Assembly: GCA_029974985.1 (NCBI GenBank)
Contig: JARKQC010000006.1
Coordinates: 47,356-111,355, forward strand
Direction: 5' to 3'
Source: Bacteroidota bacterium
GTDB lineage: Bacteria > Bacteroidota > Ignavibacteria > Kapaibacteriales > UBA2268
DNA length: 64,000 nucleotides
Position 1 is the stretch's first letter; the number at the start of each line of letters is the position of its first letter. The position numbers and the translations under genes are program-made. Below the pieces are notes generated by a model. The model was not told where the DNA came from. It did no database searches and saw only the letters and a program-made list of their open reading frames with translations. Of this stretch, positions 45,035 through 55,499 are shown piece after piece.

Positions 45035-48000
45035 TTATGGAATTATCACAAATTTATTAATTTCTTCAAATACTTCTCGACCTTCGGAATTTGTCCCACT
45101 AACTTTGAATAAATATATTCCCGTTTCTAAATAATTGCCATTTATATCTCTACCATTCCACTCGACCCCGCCATTTCCGTCGCTTTCGATTAAAGTAATG
45201 ATTTCAGCGCCATCGCTTGTCATAATAGTTACTTTTGCTTTGTGCGTTAGATTAGCAAAATATATTTCTGGCTCTTCGCTTTTTCTAATTGGATTTGGAT
45301 ATACATAAATATTTCTTAAATTATCGCTTGAAATGACAAATCCAAGTGTATTGCCACTTCCTTTTGTGATTTCATTACCCGATTTTGCTTTTACATCACT
45401 TACCGTGATAGTATAATTTTTACCTCGAGAGCCATCTTTACGAATTTCTTGCGTTAGATTTAGCAAAACTTTGCTATTATTTGTATTATCAATTTCGGCA
45501 TTGAAAACTTTGCCAAATGGCAACATTGTATAATTATTTGGATTTTCTGCACTTTCTTTTTCAACTTCTTCGGAATATTGTAAGCGAAGTAAAGTTTGTG
45601 ATAAAACTTCGAGACTAATAAGGTATAATTCTTTTTCGGGTTCTTTTTCAATAAGTTCGAAAATTATAGAATCCCTATTTATATAATTGTTATAAAAGTC
45701 TCGAAATGGATAATTTTTTAATAGAAAATTATTAGCAGAAAGCTCTTTATCATAAGAAATTAATATTTTATTTTCGCTGATTATTGTTGCACTTTTTACA
45801 CTCGAAATAAAATTATTATCTAAATCATAGATTTCAAAATTTTCGGGATTAATATAATTTCCTTTTAACCTTCCTTCGAAATTTAAAATTAAGTTCTGTT
45901 TGCTAACATTTTCCACACTCGAAATTTTTGTATTTTTTGCAGTATAAATGCCAACAATTTCAGTAAAATCGCTGCTGTACTGTTGTTCACCTACTCCATG
46001 ATAATATGCACTTAATACAAATTCATAATAAGTATCTGGGTTTAAATTTTTAATTACTACTTCAGTGTATGGAATTGTTGTTAATTGATTTAATTTTGGA
46101 GGAATTTGGCTTCTATCAACTAAAAAAAATGCATATCTTACACCATCTCCGACTTTATCCCACTTGAAATATGCACTTGTTTGCGAGGTTGCCCAACCAT
46201 CAAAATTTTTGGGAGTTTTGGGTGATAAATTCTTATCAATAAATTCAAAAAATGATGTATTTGAAAAAGTTGTAAAAGCAATTTCATTTTTTCCATTATC
46301 ATCAAAATCATATACTACTGCTGAATTAGAAAAAGTCGTTGGATAATACCAAAAAGGTATCATTTTTTTTGTATTTTCATCATAAGTCCATATATATAAA
46401 TTTGGAAACAATGATAATATAATTTCATCTTTCCCATCACCATTTAAATCGCCTATAGCGGAACCATTTCTGTAAAATATGCCATTTCGAGTAGCTCCGA
46501 GACGAACTCCGTAGATATTTTCGCTCCAAATTTCACTTGAATATGTATCTTTACCCGTTGCTTTTAATATACGAACAGTCCAAAGTGGAATTCCAACTTC
46601 GTTCTGAGCAAATAATTTTTTACTACCTGCGTAAGCGTGCATAATTTCGGGTGTTCCGTCTCCATCAATATCTGGCTTTTCAATAAATTGAATACTACTT
46701 GATTTAGCTTCTTCATCAATATATTCAAGTTTAAGCTCATTATTATCAAATTCATATATAAATAAATTTCCGCGAGTATTTGCAAAAACAAGTTCATATT
46801 TTCCATCGCCATCGAAATCAGCAATTGCAGAACCTCGTGTTAAAGAAAAATCTTTGTATTCATCGGGCAAAATCGCACGCGTAAGCAATTCGTATTTACC
46901 ATTAATAAATTTATAAATAACATAGTGATTTGCATATTTACTATCATATTTATAAGCAATTAGTTCATCAACACCGTCGCCGTCAATATCAAAGATTTTT
47001 TCAGCCCAAAATGTTGTATCTAATGCACTACGATATAGTTCTTGACTATAAGGGCTGTCGCCTAAAATTTTTGCTTGTTTTACTGTACTCATACCGTCAG
47101 CAGTGCCAAAAATTTCTAAAATACCATCGCCATTAGAATCACCAATACCGGCGGGAATCCAGCCTTCTGCAGAACTATCTTTTAAAGATAATTTATTATT
47201 ATCAAATTCATAAATGCGAGATTCACCGATAAATAAACTACTTAAATCATTTACAGCTAAGTGCTTTTTGCCATTTCCATAAAGGTCTGCAACTTGATTT
47301 AACAAATATGATCGCGGCATAGAATATGGCTTACGTTCGAAATTTGTTATTTGAAAAATATCATTTTTTCTGCTAAATTGAAATTTATGAATTAAAGTAT
47401 CATTTTGGTTTGTAAAAAAGTAGGCTTCCGCATTATAAGTTATTTCGGGCGTGATTTCATCGCTTAAAATTATAGTATGATATTGAGAATTAAAATCAAA
47501 TTGTTGAGTTGTTTTAATATCTTTACTATCAGATTCTGAATATTTAAGAAACATTTTACATTTTCTATCGGTTACAGCACCAATTATAACAGCTCTTTTA
47601 TCATTATAATACGCGTCTAATTGTTGGAAATTTTGTAATTGAACTCTTGAATTATTAGAAATAATATTCAAATAAATTCTTCTTTCAATAACATTCAGAT
47701 TTTTTTGATAAATCCTTAAAGATAGCGTGTATAACCCATCTTCGAGACTATTAATATTAATTTTTGCTAATAAATCATTTGCAACTTGGTGCTTAAATTT
47801 TTCAGTTTCTACAAGCCAAGAATTCGGCATAATATCTTTTCCAATAGCAAAATCATAACTATCAAAAAGCGTAGAATTAACCGTACCTTTAATTTCCAAA
47901 ATGCTATCAATATCTTTATTAATGGTTTGCTCGTGCTTTGGAGAAACTATTTCAAAATTTGAAATTCCCGTCGTTTCTAATGTTTTATTTACATCAATTA

Positions 48001-49342
48001 TGCCTGCTCCGTAATTTGTGCTCCATTTATCGTCATTTATTCTATTTGCAGACATTTGAATAGTGCTACGAATTTCCGAAGGGCTTAATTCGGGATATTT
48101 TTCAAGCAATAAAGCGGCTAAAGCTGATACCATTGGAGCAGAAAGCGAAGTACCAGAAGTATATTTATAAACTCCACCAACATCGCAAGTCATAATATTA
48201 GTCGCTGGTGCAGTTACATCGAGCATCGAGCCATAATTTGTTTTTCCGCCAACGCGTAAATTTTCATCAATTCCACCAACGGAAATAACTTCAGGGTGAT
48301 CGCTTGGATAATGAGGCAAATTCCATCCATTATTGCCCGACGATGCAACCATAACACAATTCATAGAATATGCAAATTTTATAGCATCATAAACAATTGG
48401 CGATTCGTTACGCTCTCCGAAGCTAAAATTTAGAACTTTCGCACCATTTAAAACTGAATATAATATGGCGCGAGCAATATCATCAGACTCAGCATTGCCC
48501 GTAGCATCGAATGCTTTTACAGTCATAAGTTTAGCATTATAAGCAATGCCAGATATTCCAATATGATTATTTCTTTTTGCACTCATTACACCAGCGACAA
48601 GAGTGCCATGCCCACCTTCGTCTTCGGGAATGGGGTCGGGATTAGAGTAATCACCAATATTTACGACGCTTTGATCAACGAAATCGAAACCAATAATATC
48701 ATCAATAATGCCATTACCATCATCATCAACGCCGTTTAAATCGCCATAAACTCCATCACGCTTTTCTAAATGGGACCAAGGGTCAAATCGCCCATTTTGA
48801 TTTAAGTCTTCATCACTATTAATCCATAAATTATCAATTAAATCTGGGTGGGTAAAATCAACACCCGTATCAATCAAGCCAATAATAACACCTTTCCCCG
48901 AAAAATTTTGACTTATATGTTCAGCATTAATAACTTTTAAATACCATTGATTTTGAAAAAGTGAATCATTGGGAAAATTTTTACCTTGCTCAATTTGATA
49001 TATATAATTTGGACTTAGACTAATAAAATTAGTATCATTTTTTAGATTGTTATAAATATCATTTATTTCGAGACTCGAACCAATTTTTAAGCTATAATAA
49101 TTATTAAGATTTACGAGTATATCAAGTTGTTTATTAGATAAAAAAGAATAATTATCGCTTAATTTTTTAGTATTAATAAATTTAAAAGATTTTTCAATTT
49201 TTGGATTTATCTGACTTAATTTTTGTATTAATTCAGATTCATTTCCTTTGTAATTTATAATATAAGAATTATAGTCTTGGGATTGTAATTCTGATATTAG
49301 AATTAGTAGCAATAAAATTATTATAATTATTCTATTTATCAT
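45035..49342 (-). CDS. Very large subtilisin-like (S8) serine protease with FG-GAP/FN3 regions and type IX sorting domain
   Basis: 1435 residues. Signal peptide ('LLLLILISELQSQ'), a propeptide to ~140, then an S8 catalytic domain with D158 ('GLIDTGVDFTHPDL'), H245 ('GGHGTLVAGVMS') and S399 ('TSGTSLSAPMVSA'). The insert 'NGVDDDGNGIIDDIIGFD' is likely calcium-binding. Residues ~690-1080 contain FG-GAP/VCBS-like repeats ('IGDSNGDGILEIFG', 'FDIDGDGVDELIAY', 'IGDLNGDGKDEIIL'), then an FN3-like domain (~1095-1190). The end ('IYVYPNPIRKSEEPEIYF', 'GNYLETGIYLFKVSG') is a sorting domain. A secreted surface protease; substrate unknown. Single gene. Confidence 0.92.
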   Translation of the reverse strand: MINRIIIIILLLLILISELQSQDYNSYIINYKGNESELIQKLSQINPKIEKSFKFINTKKLSDNYSFLSNKQLDILVNLNNYYSLKIGSSLEINDIYNNLKNDTNFISLSPNYIYQIEQGKNFPNDSLFQNQWYLKVINAEHISQNFSGKGVIIGLIDTGVDFTHPDLIDNLWINSDEDLNQNGRFDPWSHLEKRDGVYGDLNGVDDDGNGIIDDIIGFDFVDQSVVNIGDYSNPDPIPEDEGGHGTLVAGVMSAKRNNHIGISGIAYNAKLMTVKAFDATGNAESDDIARAILYSVLNGAKVLNFSFGERNESPIVYDAIKFAYSMNCVMVASSGNNGWNLPHYPSDHPEVISVGGIDENLRVGGKTNYGSMLDVTAPATNIMTCDVGGVYKYTSGTSLSAPMVSALAALLLEKYPELSPSEIRSTIQMSANRINDDKWSTNYGAGIIDVNKTLETTGISNFEIVSPKHEQTINKDIDSILEIKGTVNSTLFDSYDFAIGKDIMPNSWLVETEKFKHQVANDLLAKININSLEDGLYTLSLRIYQKNLNVIERRIYLNIISNNSRVQLQNFQQLDAYYNDKRAVIIGAVTDRKCKMFLKYSESDSKDIKTTQQFDFNSQYHTIILSDEITPEITYNAEAYFFTNQNDTLIHKFQFSRKNDIFQITNFERKPYSMPRSYLLNQVADLYGNGKKHLAVNDLSSLFIGESRIYEFDNNKLSLKDSSAEGWIPAGIGDSNGDGILEIFGTADGMSTVKQAKILGDSPYSQELYRSALDTTFWAEKIFDIDGDGVDELIAYKYDSKYANHYVIYKFINGKYELLTRAILPDEYKDFSLTRGSAIADFDGDGKYELVFANTRGNLFIYEFDNNELKLEYIDEEAKSSSIQFIEKPDIDGDGTPEIMHAYAGSKKLFAQNEVGIPLWTVRILKATGKDTYSSEIWSENIYGVRLGATRNGIFYRNGSAIGDLNGDGKDEIILSLFPNLYIWTYDENTKKMIPFWYYPTTFSNSAVVYDFDDNGKNEIAFTTFSNTSFFEFIDKNLSPKTPKNFDGWATSQTSAYFKWDKVGDGVRYAFFLVDRSQIPPKLNQLTTIPYTEVVIKNLNPDTYYEFVLSAYYHGVGEQQYSSDFTEIVGIYTAKNTKISSVENVSKQNLILNFEGRLKGNYINPENFEIYDLDNNFISSVKSATIISENKILISYDKELSANNFLLKNYPFRDFYNNYINRDSIIFELIEKEPEKELYLISLEVLSQTLLRLQYSEEVEKESAENPNNYTMLPFGKVFNAEIDNTNNSKVLLNLTQEIRKDGSRGKNYTITVSDVKAKSGNEITKGSGNTLGFVISSDNLRNIYVYPNPIRKSEEPEIYFANLTHKAKVTIMTSDGAEIITLIESDGNGGVEWNGRDINGNYLETGIYLFKVSGTNSEGREVFEEINKFVIIP

Positions 49343-49496
49343 TAGTATTTTCCATTAAATAATAATAAAAGTATGACGGATTAAAATTAAATGTGTTGAA
49401 TAAATGCTTTTTTATAAATTTTCTTAATTAATTAAAATAAATATCTTATTTTTCGTATTTAGATAATTATATATGATTAATTAAGCAATTATAGAT

Positions 49497-50558
49497 ATGA
49501 AATATATAGTAATGTTTGGTTCGATAATTCTTGCTATTTTATATAGCGTTTTACCGAACTTAAGTAAGCCAAAGCCAGTATGGTGGAAATTATCAGCAAT
49601 TATTTTTGTTGCCGCCGCATTAATTCTTGCTATAGTACCGCCTGTTGCTGGTGGATTATCTACTACTAAGTTTATGAAAGAAGGCTTCTATAAAGAATTA
49701 AATGTTAGCATTAAAGTCAAGCAAGGTCAATTTACTTACAATCAAGAAGGCGGATATTGGATTAAAGCACTCGAAGATGCTGATATTTCTAATTTAAATA
49801 ATCTTGATTTTAATAAGAAATTGATTATTCGCCATAAAGAATTACCTTTTGAGTTTAAATCGGAAAATAATCTTGTAATTCGTGTCAAATACAACAGCGA
49901 ATTAGATTGCTTAGAATTTATTGATACTAAATTTGTTAATCCACCATTTAATTATCCTTTTGCACCAACTCTTGATGAGAGAATTAAAATTCTTAATCTT
50001 CATGTACCGCTTGCTTGGATAGCGGTTATAGCTTATTTATTATCAATGATTTATTCAATTAGATATCTAAAAACTAATGATATAAAATATGATATTTACA
50101 ATGCTTCTGCCGCTTCATTAGGTAATCTTTTTGCAATTTTAGCAACCGTTACGGGTATGCTCTGGGCAAAATATAATTGGGGAAATTATTGGAATTGGGA
50201 TCCTCGCCAAACTTCGATATTTATTCTTATTATGATTTATGCGGCATTTTTTGCTTTACGTGCTTCGATTGAAAACGAAGAGCGTAGAGCAAAGTTATCA
50301 AGTGTTTATTCTATTATATCATTTGTTACTGTACCATTTTTGGTATTTATATTACCAAGAATGGCAAGTGGTTTGCATCCGGGTTCGAAGGGTGATGTAA
50401 ACGCGGGTCCTTTGGTATCTGCTCAGACAAATTCATTAAATACTAATTTAGTATGGGGTTTTGGTCTTTCTTTATTTGCGTTTACAGTAATATTTTTTTG
50501 GCTTCTTAATATTTTAATCAGGGCAAATAGTCTTAAACATAAAATTTCGCAGGTTTAA
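49497..50558 (+). CDS. ccmC: CcmC-type heme exporter
   Basis: 353 residues with several membrane helices and an unusual ~100-residue extracytoplasmic segment near the N-terminus (about 55-150). The WWD heme-handling motif is 'WGNYWNWDPRQTS'; His candidates for heme contact are in 'LNLHVPLAW' and 'GLHPGSKG'. CcmC moves heme to the chaperone CcmE for cytochrome c maturation. First gene of ccmC-ccmD-like-ccmE-ccmF-tlpA, all on the plus strand with short gaps. Confidence 0.88.
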   Translation: MKYIVMFGSIILAILYSVLPNLSKPKPVWWKLSAIIFVAAALILAIVPPVAGGLSTTKFMKEGFYKELNVSIKVKQGQFTYNQEGGYWIKALEDADISNLNNLDFNKKLIIRHKELPFEFKSENNLVIRVKYNSELDCLEFIDTKFVNPPFNYPFAPTLDERIKILNLHVPLAWIAVIAYLLSMIYSIRYLKTNDIKYDIYNASAASLGNLFAILATVTGMLWAKYNWGNYWNWDPRQTSIFILIMIYAAFFALRASIENEERRAKLSSVYSIISFVTVPFLVFILPRMASGLHPGSKGDVNAGPLVSAQTNSLNTNLVWGFGLSLFAFTVIFFWLLNILIRANSLKHKISQV

Positions 50559-50562
50559 TAAA

Positions 50563-50733
50563 ATGGAAAATTTTTTGAATAATAATTCGCTTTTTGTAGT
50601 CCTCGGCGTTGCTTTAATAATTTGGGTGGGCTTAGGATTATATTTATTTATGATAGATAGTAAAATTTCAAAATTGGAAAAGGTTTATTCTGATTTTAAC
50701 GATTCAAATTTGAATGAAAATAGTAACATATAA
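50563..50733 (+). CDS. CcmD-like small membrane protein
   Basis: 56 residues, read directly; ATG 4 bases after the ccmC stop. One membrane helix ('LFVVLGVALIIWVGLGLYLF') followed by a charged tail ('MIDSKISKLEKVYSDF'). Size, topology and place between ccmC and ccmE match CcmD, which holds CcmC and CcmE together. Sequence alone is too short to prove homology; context carries the call. Confidence 0.7.
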   Translation: MENFLNNNSLFVVLGVALIIWVGLGLYLFMIDSKISKLEKVYSDFNDSNLNENSNI

Positions 50734-50821
50734 CGATTTTATTATATTATTTTAATAAAAAATCATATATTACGTTTTGTTTATATTACAAATTTTGAAA
50801 AAATATTTTTAAGAGAAAAAA

Positions 50822-51223
50822 ATGAAAACTAAATATATCGTCGGCATCGTAATAGCACTTATTTTTATTGCAATCGCAGTAATGTCTTTTGATTCATCAA
50901 AAATTGAATATGCAGATTTCTCCGAAGCAAAAGAATCTGGTAAAACTGTTCAAGTCATCGGCACTTGGGATAAATCCGAGAATTATTTTTATGATTCTCA
51001 TAAAGATGAATTTGTTTTCAAAATGCTCGATGAACAAGGAAATAGCACTTATGTAGTGTGTCAAGGTGCTAAACCAAATAATTTCGACGTTGCCCCAATG
51101 CTTGTAATAAAAGGTAAGTATCAAGGTGAGCGTTTTGCCGCTCAGGAAATACTTACAAAATGCCCTTCTAAATATGAGGGTCAATTTGATGAAATGCAAG
51201 GTGCAGAACATCATAATCAATAA
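50822..51223 (+). CDS. ccmE: CcmE heme chaperone, cysteine variant
   Basis: 133 residues: one N-terminal anchor helix and a periplasmic OB fold ('KTVQVIGTWDKSENYFYDSH', 'APMLVIKGKYQGERFAAQEI'). The heme attachment residue is Cys114, in 'LTKCPSKYEG' (C-x3-Y), in place of the His of classical CcmE (H-x3-Y). The Cys type is known from Desulfovibrio and archaea. It carries heme covalently from CcmC to CcmF. The C-terminal tail ends 'EHHNQ'. Confidence 0.9.
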   Translation: MKTKYIVGIVIALIFIAIAVMSFDSSKIEYADFSEAKESGKTVQVIGTWDKSENYFYDSHKDEFVFKMLDEQGNSTYVVCQGAKPNNFDVAPMLVIKGKYQGERFAAQEILTKCPSKYEGQFDEMQGAEHHNQ

Positions 51224-51260
51224 TTAACATTAATCAACAATTTATTTAAAAGAGAATGTA

Positions 51261-53564
51261 ATGCTTGGTAAAGTACTTATATACGGGACTGTATTATTTG
51301 GATTCTTTTCCGTAGTGTTTTTTTTATTAGCAAATTGGAAAGAGCAGAAGATATTTCAAAAAATTGGTGAAACTTTTTATTATGCAATGACTTTTACAGT
51401 TATTTCTGCAAGTATCTATCTTCTATATAATATTTTAATTCATAATTTCCAATTTACTTATATTTGGGAGTATTCATCTACCGAACTTCACGATTATTTT
51501 CTATTTGCCTCGTTTTATTCTGGGCAAGAGGGTTCGTTTACTCTGTGGATGCTGACACTAACAATTTTAGGACTTATTTTTTATTGGCGAACAAAAAATA
51601 AAGATTATCAAAGTCTTGCAATGGCAATATTTACATCAATAATATTTTTTATTGCTTTGATTTTGATTTTCAAAAGTCCTTTTGAATATGTTTGGGAAAC
51701 GTTTGCTTCTGAAAATTTACAAGTTGGATTTACCCCGCCTAATGGTCGCGGCTTAAATCCAATTTTGCAAAATTATTGGATTACTATTCACCCTCCAATA
51801 CTTTTTATTGGCTATTCATTAATGGCAATTCCATATACTTATGCTCTAACAGCTCTAATTCGTAAAGATTATAAAACTTGGGTTGAAGCTGTTATGCCTT
51901 GGACTTTGGTTGGAACTGCAATTTTAGGACTTGGTATTATGCTTGGTGGATTTTGGGCTTATGAAACACTCGGTTGGGGTGGATTTTGGGCTTGGGATCC
52001 CGTTGAAAACTCTTCGCTAATACCTTGGATAATAGCTGTTGCATTTATTCATACATTAATTGTTCAGAAAAGGACGAATGCATTAATAAAAACAAATCTA
52101 CTGCTTGGATTATTAAGTTTTATTTTTGTCGTCTATGCTACGTTTCTTACAAGAAGCGGTATTTTAGGCGAAACATCTGTACATTCATTTGTAACGCCAG
52201 GCGCATTAGTATATAATATGCTTGTTATATTTCAAATTGTTTATCTTGGATTTGGTGTTATATTTATTCTCATTAGATTTAAAGATATAAATAAATATAT
52301 CGGTAAAAAGGGTATGTCAGTGGCAACACGAGAATATTCTGTTACTCTCGGCTCAATAGTTATGCTCGCTTTAGCCGCAGTAGTGATTATTGGTACTTCT
52401 TGGCCCGCATTTGCTGAAATATTTGGACAGAAAAAAGTTGCTATTGACCCGTCAAATTATGATAAATTCGGTAGTATATTTGCTATAATTTTCTTAATAT
52501 TAAACGCAATTTCTACATATCAAAAATGGATAAGTGGCAAAATACAAGATTTTGCAAGTAAATTATTATTACCAATAGGGGTATCTCTATTAGTTGTTAT
52601 TGCATTTTATTTTCTTGAATTAGATAATATCAATTTTTTACTTCTAACATTTGCTACATTTTTTGCTTTAATTACTAATCTTGAATATTTAGTTAGAGTT
52701 GCAATAAAAAATCCAAAAACTATGGGTGCTTATATTTCACACTTTGGAGTTGCTATTTTAATACTCGGAGCTGTGATTAGTGGCGTTTATTCTACAACAA
52801 AGCAAATGCGTCTAAAAAAGAACGAAACTAAATCTCAATTCGGGTATAATTTTACATTCGTTGATTTTCATCAAATCGAAACCGAATTTCACGATAGAGA
52901 AAAATATAAATATAATATTAAAATTGAAAAAGATAATTCAGTAAGTTTTGCGAGCCCAATTGTATATTGGAGCGATTTTAATGATAAGCAGTCTCCATTT
53001 CTCGAGCCGGGAATCTCAACTAATATTGCAAAGGACGTGTATTTATCCCCAAAAGCAATAGAACAAGATTTGAATATTCCACATATTGATTTAATGAAAG
53101 AACAATCAAAGAAAAACCCAATAGACAGCTCGTTTAGTGTGTCTGTGGTTACATTCATTATGGATAAAAATACCGCTATGATGGGCGATAGAGTGCTTCT
53201 TAATACTGTTGTTAAATATGATTTTGGAAATGATGACAATCGTTTGGATACTTTACAATCTCTTCTCGATCCTAATTCTTGGGAGTCAATGCCCGAATGG
53301 AAAAATATAAAAAATACAAATATTGATATTTCAATGACTAAACTTATTCGAGATTTAGCAGATGTAAAAAACACTCGAGCTGTACTTAGCTTTAAAGATT
53401 CAACAAAACCAATGCCCGAACCTATTGATATTTTCACTTTTGATATTACAATTAAGCCATTTATTAATCTTGTTTGGCTCGGAACAATAATTCTTGTTGC
53501 AGGATTTTTTGTAGCTTTACCAAGATATTCAAAAAATAATAAAAATAATATTGCTAAAGAGTAA
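51261..53564 (+). CDS. ccmF: CcmF cytochrome c heme lyase
   Basis: 767 residues, about 14 hydrophobic helices. The WWD domain reads 'GWGGFWAWDPVENSSLIPW', with heme-binding His candidates in 'WITIHPPILFIGYSLMAIPY' and in 'RSGILGETSVHSFVTPG'. A soluble periplasmic domain (~510-735) precedes the last helix. It joins heme from CcmE to apocytochrome Cys residues. No separate ccmH/ccmI is seen in the window. Confidence 0.93.
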   Translation: MLGKVLIYGTVLFGFFSVVFFLLANWKEQKIFQKIGETFYYAMTFTVISASIYLLYNILIHNFQFTYIWEYSSTELHDYFLFASFYSGQEGSFTLWMLTLTILGLIFYWRTKNKDYQSLAMAIFTSIIFFIALILIFKSPFEYVWETFASENLQVGFTPPNGRGLNPILQNYWITIHPPILFIGYSLMAIPYTYALTALIRKDYKTWVEAVMPWTLVGTAILGLGIMLGGFWAYETLGWGGFWAWDPVENSSLIPWIIAVAFIHTLIVQKRTNALIKTNLLLGLLSFIFVVYATFLTRSGILGETSVHSFVTPGALVYNMLVIFQIVYLGFGVIFILIRFKDINKYIGKKGMSVATREYSVTLGSIVMLALAAVVIIGTSWPAFAEIFGQKKVAIDPSNYDKFGSIFAIIFLILNAISTYQKWISGKIQDFASKLLLPIGVSLLVVIAFYFLELDNINFLLLTFATFFALITNLEYLVRVAIKNPKTMGAYISHFGVAILILGAVISGVYSTTKQMRLKKNETKSQFGYNFTFVDFHQIETEFHDREKYKYNIKIEKDNSVSFASPIVYWSDFNDKQSPFLEPGISTNIAKDVYLSPKAIEQDLNIPHIDLMKEQSKKNPIDSSFSVSVVTFIMDKNTAMMGDRVLLNTVVKYDFGNDDNRLDTLQSLLDPNSWESMPEWKNIKNTNIDISMTKLIRDLADVKNTRAVLSFKDSTKPMPEPIDIFTFDITIKPFINLVWLGTIILVAGFFVALPRYSKNNKNNIAKE

Positions 53565-53631
53565 TATATTTGTAATCTTTTTAAACTATTGTCGTCATTA
53601 GTATAAACATTTTGTATAATTGGAGAAAAAT

Positions 53632-54195
53632 ATGTTAAAAAAACTTTTATTACTAACTTTTGCATTAACTTTATATGTTTTTGCAGTTTCTTGTTCAGAG
53701 TCTAAAGCTGAAGCAAGTGTTAAAAAATCAACTCCCGTATATAATATAGGTGCTGTATCACAGGCTAAAGATGGTTATGTAGTAGATTTCAAATTTAATC
53801 AAAACGGAAAAGAACGCTCCTTTGCAGAACTTACAAAAAATAAAGTAGTATTTTTAAATTTTTGGGGTACATGGTGCGGACCTTGCCGTAGAGAATTACC
53901 AGATATTATTGAAATGAATAAAGAGCTTTCTGGCAAAGATTTTATTGCTATTGGTATTGCATTAGAACACGACGCTCCAGCAGTTGCTCTAAAAAAGGTT
54001 GCTGATTTTGGTACAGAAAAAGGAATTGAATATATTAATTTCTTAGGAAATAAAGAAATTGTTGCCGCTTATGGTGGAATACCCGCAGTACCGACAACTT
54101 ATATTATTGATAAAAAAGGCAAAATTATTGAGAAAATCGTCGGCGGTCGCGATAAAGCTACATTTATGACTGCTGTGTCAAAAGTATTAAAATAA
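53632..54195 (+). CDS. TlpA/ResA-like thiol-disulfide lipoprotein
   Basis: 187 residues from the ATG at 53632 (GGAG 7 bases upstream; an in-frame TTG at 53620 is rejected). Lipobox 'VFAVSC'. The thioredoxin fold has 'LNFWGTWCGPCRRELPDI' (CxxC) and 'AVPTTYIIDKKGKIIEKIVG' (cis-Pro). Such proteins keep the CxxCH Cys of apocytochrome c reduced, which fits its place after ccmF. Last gene of the cytochrome c maturation cluster. Confidence 0.9.
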   Translation: MLKKLLLLTFALTLYVFAVSCSESKAEASVKKSTPVYNIGAVSQAKDGYVVDFKFNQNGKERSFAELTKNKVVFLNFWGTWCGPCRRELPDIIEMNKELSGKDFIAIGIALEHDAPAVALKKVADFGTEKGIEYINFLGNKEIVAAYGGIPAVPTTYIIDKKGKIIEKIVGGRDKATFMTAVSKVLK

Positions 54196-54218
54196 AATTT
54201 ACATTCTATTTTTTTTTC

Positions 54219-54253
54219 AAAGCCCAATTTTTATTTTAAGATTGGGCTTTTTT
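54219..54253 (+). terminator. Terminator after the cytochrome c maturation cluster
   Basis: AAAGCCCAAT and ATTGGGCTTT form a perfect 10-bp stem with a 12-base loop, then T residues. Confidence 0.88.
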
Positions 54254-54522
54254 ATATTATAAACTTGTTATTAGTGGATAGAGTTGATAGTGGGTAGGGC
54301 AATCATCTATTTAAAAAGACCGGGCAATGGAGCTTGCCTCATAGTTGTTTTCATTATAGCTTGCTACTCATTAATTTATATAATATTTTTGTTCATATTT
54401 ATTTGAAGATCGAGCAAGCTCAACCTATATAGGGCAGTCGTTAATGTTGATAGAGATGATAAAAACGTTATTATGAGTGATAGTGAAATATTAAATTATA
54501 AAAGAATTAAGTGAAAAATAAA

Positions 54523-54557
54523 CAATGGGGCAAAAACCTTAGAAGTCTGCCCCATTG
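54523..54557 (-). terminator. Terminator after Spy-like lipoprotein gene
   Basis: CAATGGGGCA and TGCCCCATTG form a perfect 10-bp stem with a 15-base loop; on the minus strand a T-rich stretch follows. Confidence 0.8.
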
Positions 54558-54581
54558 ATTTTGGGTGTTATTACGATAATT

Positions 54582-55274
54582 TTACTTAATACGATTAATA
54601 AATTTATCCCATATTTCTTTTTGCTCTGGGCTTAATATAGAACCAATTGCCGCAAAAAATTCTTCACGGCATGCGAGGATACCTTCTTTAACTTCTTTAT
54701 TAATAGACAAATTATTTAATTCTTCAAATATTGCTTTATTCATATCAAAAAATAATTCGCGTGCTTCTAATCGAGTTATTTCACCATTTTTAACCTGTTC
54801 CATAATTGCTTGTCTTTTTGTCCTATATTTTTCTAGAACTTCTTCACGAGCTTTTTGTAGTTTTTCAAACCAAGATTTTTCACAATTAAAATGAGCTTCG
54901 ATAATAGACTTAATTTCTTCTTTCTGCGCGTCGCTCAAATTTAATTGACGAAATATCCGATTGAAATTAAACATATTTTTTACAAATGGATTGTTTTTAT
55001 TACCCATTTTTTTGCCTTTGCCATTGCTATTATCATTACCATCATTTTTTGGACCAAAAGGATGCATTGGAACGCAATTACCAATTTCAAAATCATTTTC
55101 TAATGTAGCATTAGATAAAAGCGCATTAGAAAAATTATAGTCATTGATAGAATACTCTTCTATATCAAAGGGATTTTGTGTATTAACAACACCGTTGTCT
55201 TTATTGCATGATTGTATAGCAAAAATAGTTACTATTGCTATAAAAATTGTTGCAAAAAATTTTATACTTTTCAT
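54582..55274 (-). CDS. Spy/CpxP-like (LTxxQ) lipoprotein
   Basis: 230 residues. Lipobox 'FAIQSC'. A low-complexity Asn/Gly/Lys segment lies near 75-100. The helical part has two LTxxQ-like motifs: 'QLNLSDAQKEEIKSII' and 'SILSPEQKEIWDKFI', as in Spy/CpxP proteins that bind unfolded proteins or metals in the periplasm. The intervening region is a long charged helix ('REEVLEKYRTKRQAIMEQVK'). Function as an envelope stress chaperone is inferred from the family. Confidence 0.7.
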   Translation of the reverse strand: MKSIKFFATIFIAIVTIFAIQSCNKDNGVVNTQNPFDIEEYSINDYNFSNALLSNATLENDFEIGNCVPMHPFGPKNDGNDNSNGKGKKMGNKNNPFVKNMFNFNRIFRQLNLSDAQKEEIKSIIEAHFNCEKSWFEKLQKAREEVLEKYRTKRQAIMEQVKNGEITRLEARELFFDMNKAIFEELNNLSINKEVKEGILACREEFFAAIGSILSPEQKEIWDKFINRIK

Positions 55275-55499
55275 AAAACCTAACCTTTAAATAAATTTAA
55301 AAAAAACATTTATTATTTACTACAAATACACATAAAGAAAAAAAAGGTTGCAAAATATTTTTATATTTTCAAATATTATTTTAAAATTTAAAAATTAGAA
55401 TTTTTAATGATAAGAATAATGGATATATCTATAAAAATAAATATGACTTTGTTAAATATTACGTCATATTCATTTTATATTACAATATTAAAGAAAAAA

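Larger units (their letters stand above)
54196..54581. other. Intergenic region with terminators and degenerate repeats
   Basis: 386 bp. Two terminators flank a stretch with GGCAA/TTGCC and GAGCTTGC/GAGCAAGCTC (near 54322 and 54413) inverted sequences similar in tone to the dispersed repeat family. No gene recognised. Confidence 0.5.

Noticed and set aside
52889..53665. A 258-codon open frame on the minus strand across the ccmF 3' end
   Set aside because: It lies antisense to clearly coding ccmF and tlpA, and its translation has no recognisable domain; low-GC codon bias of the sense gene explains the open frame.
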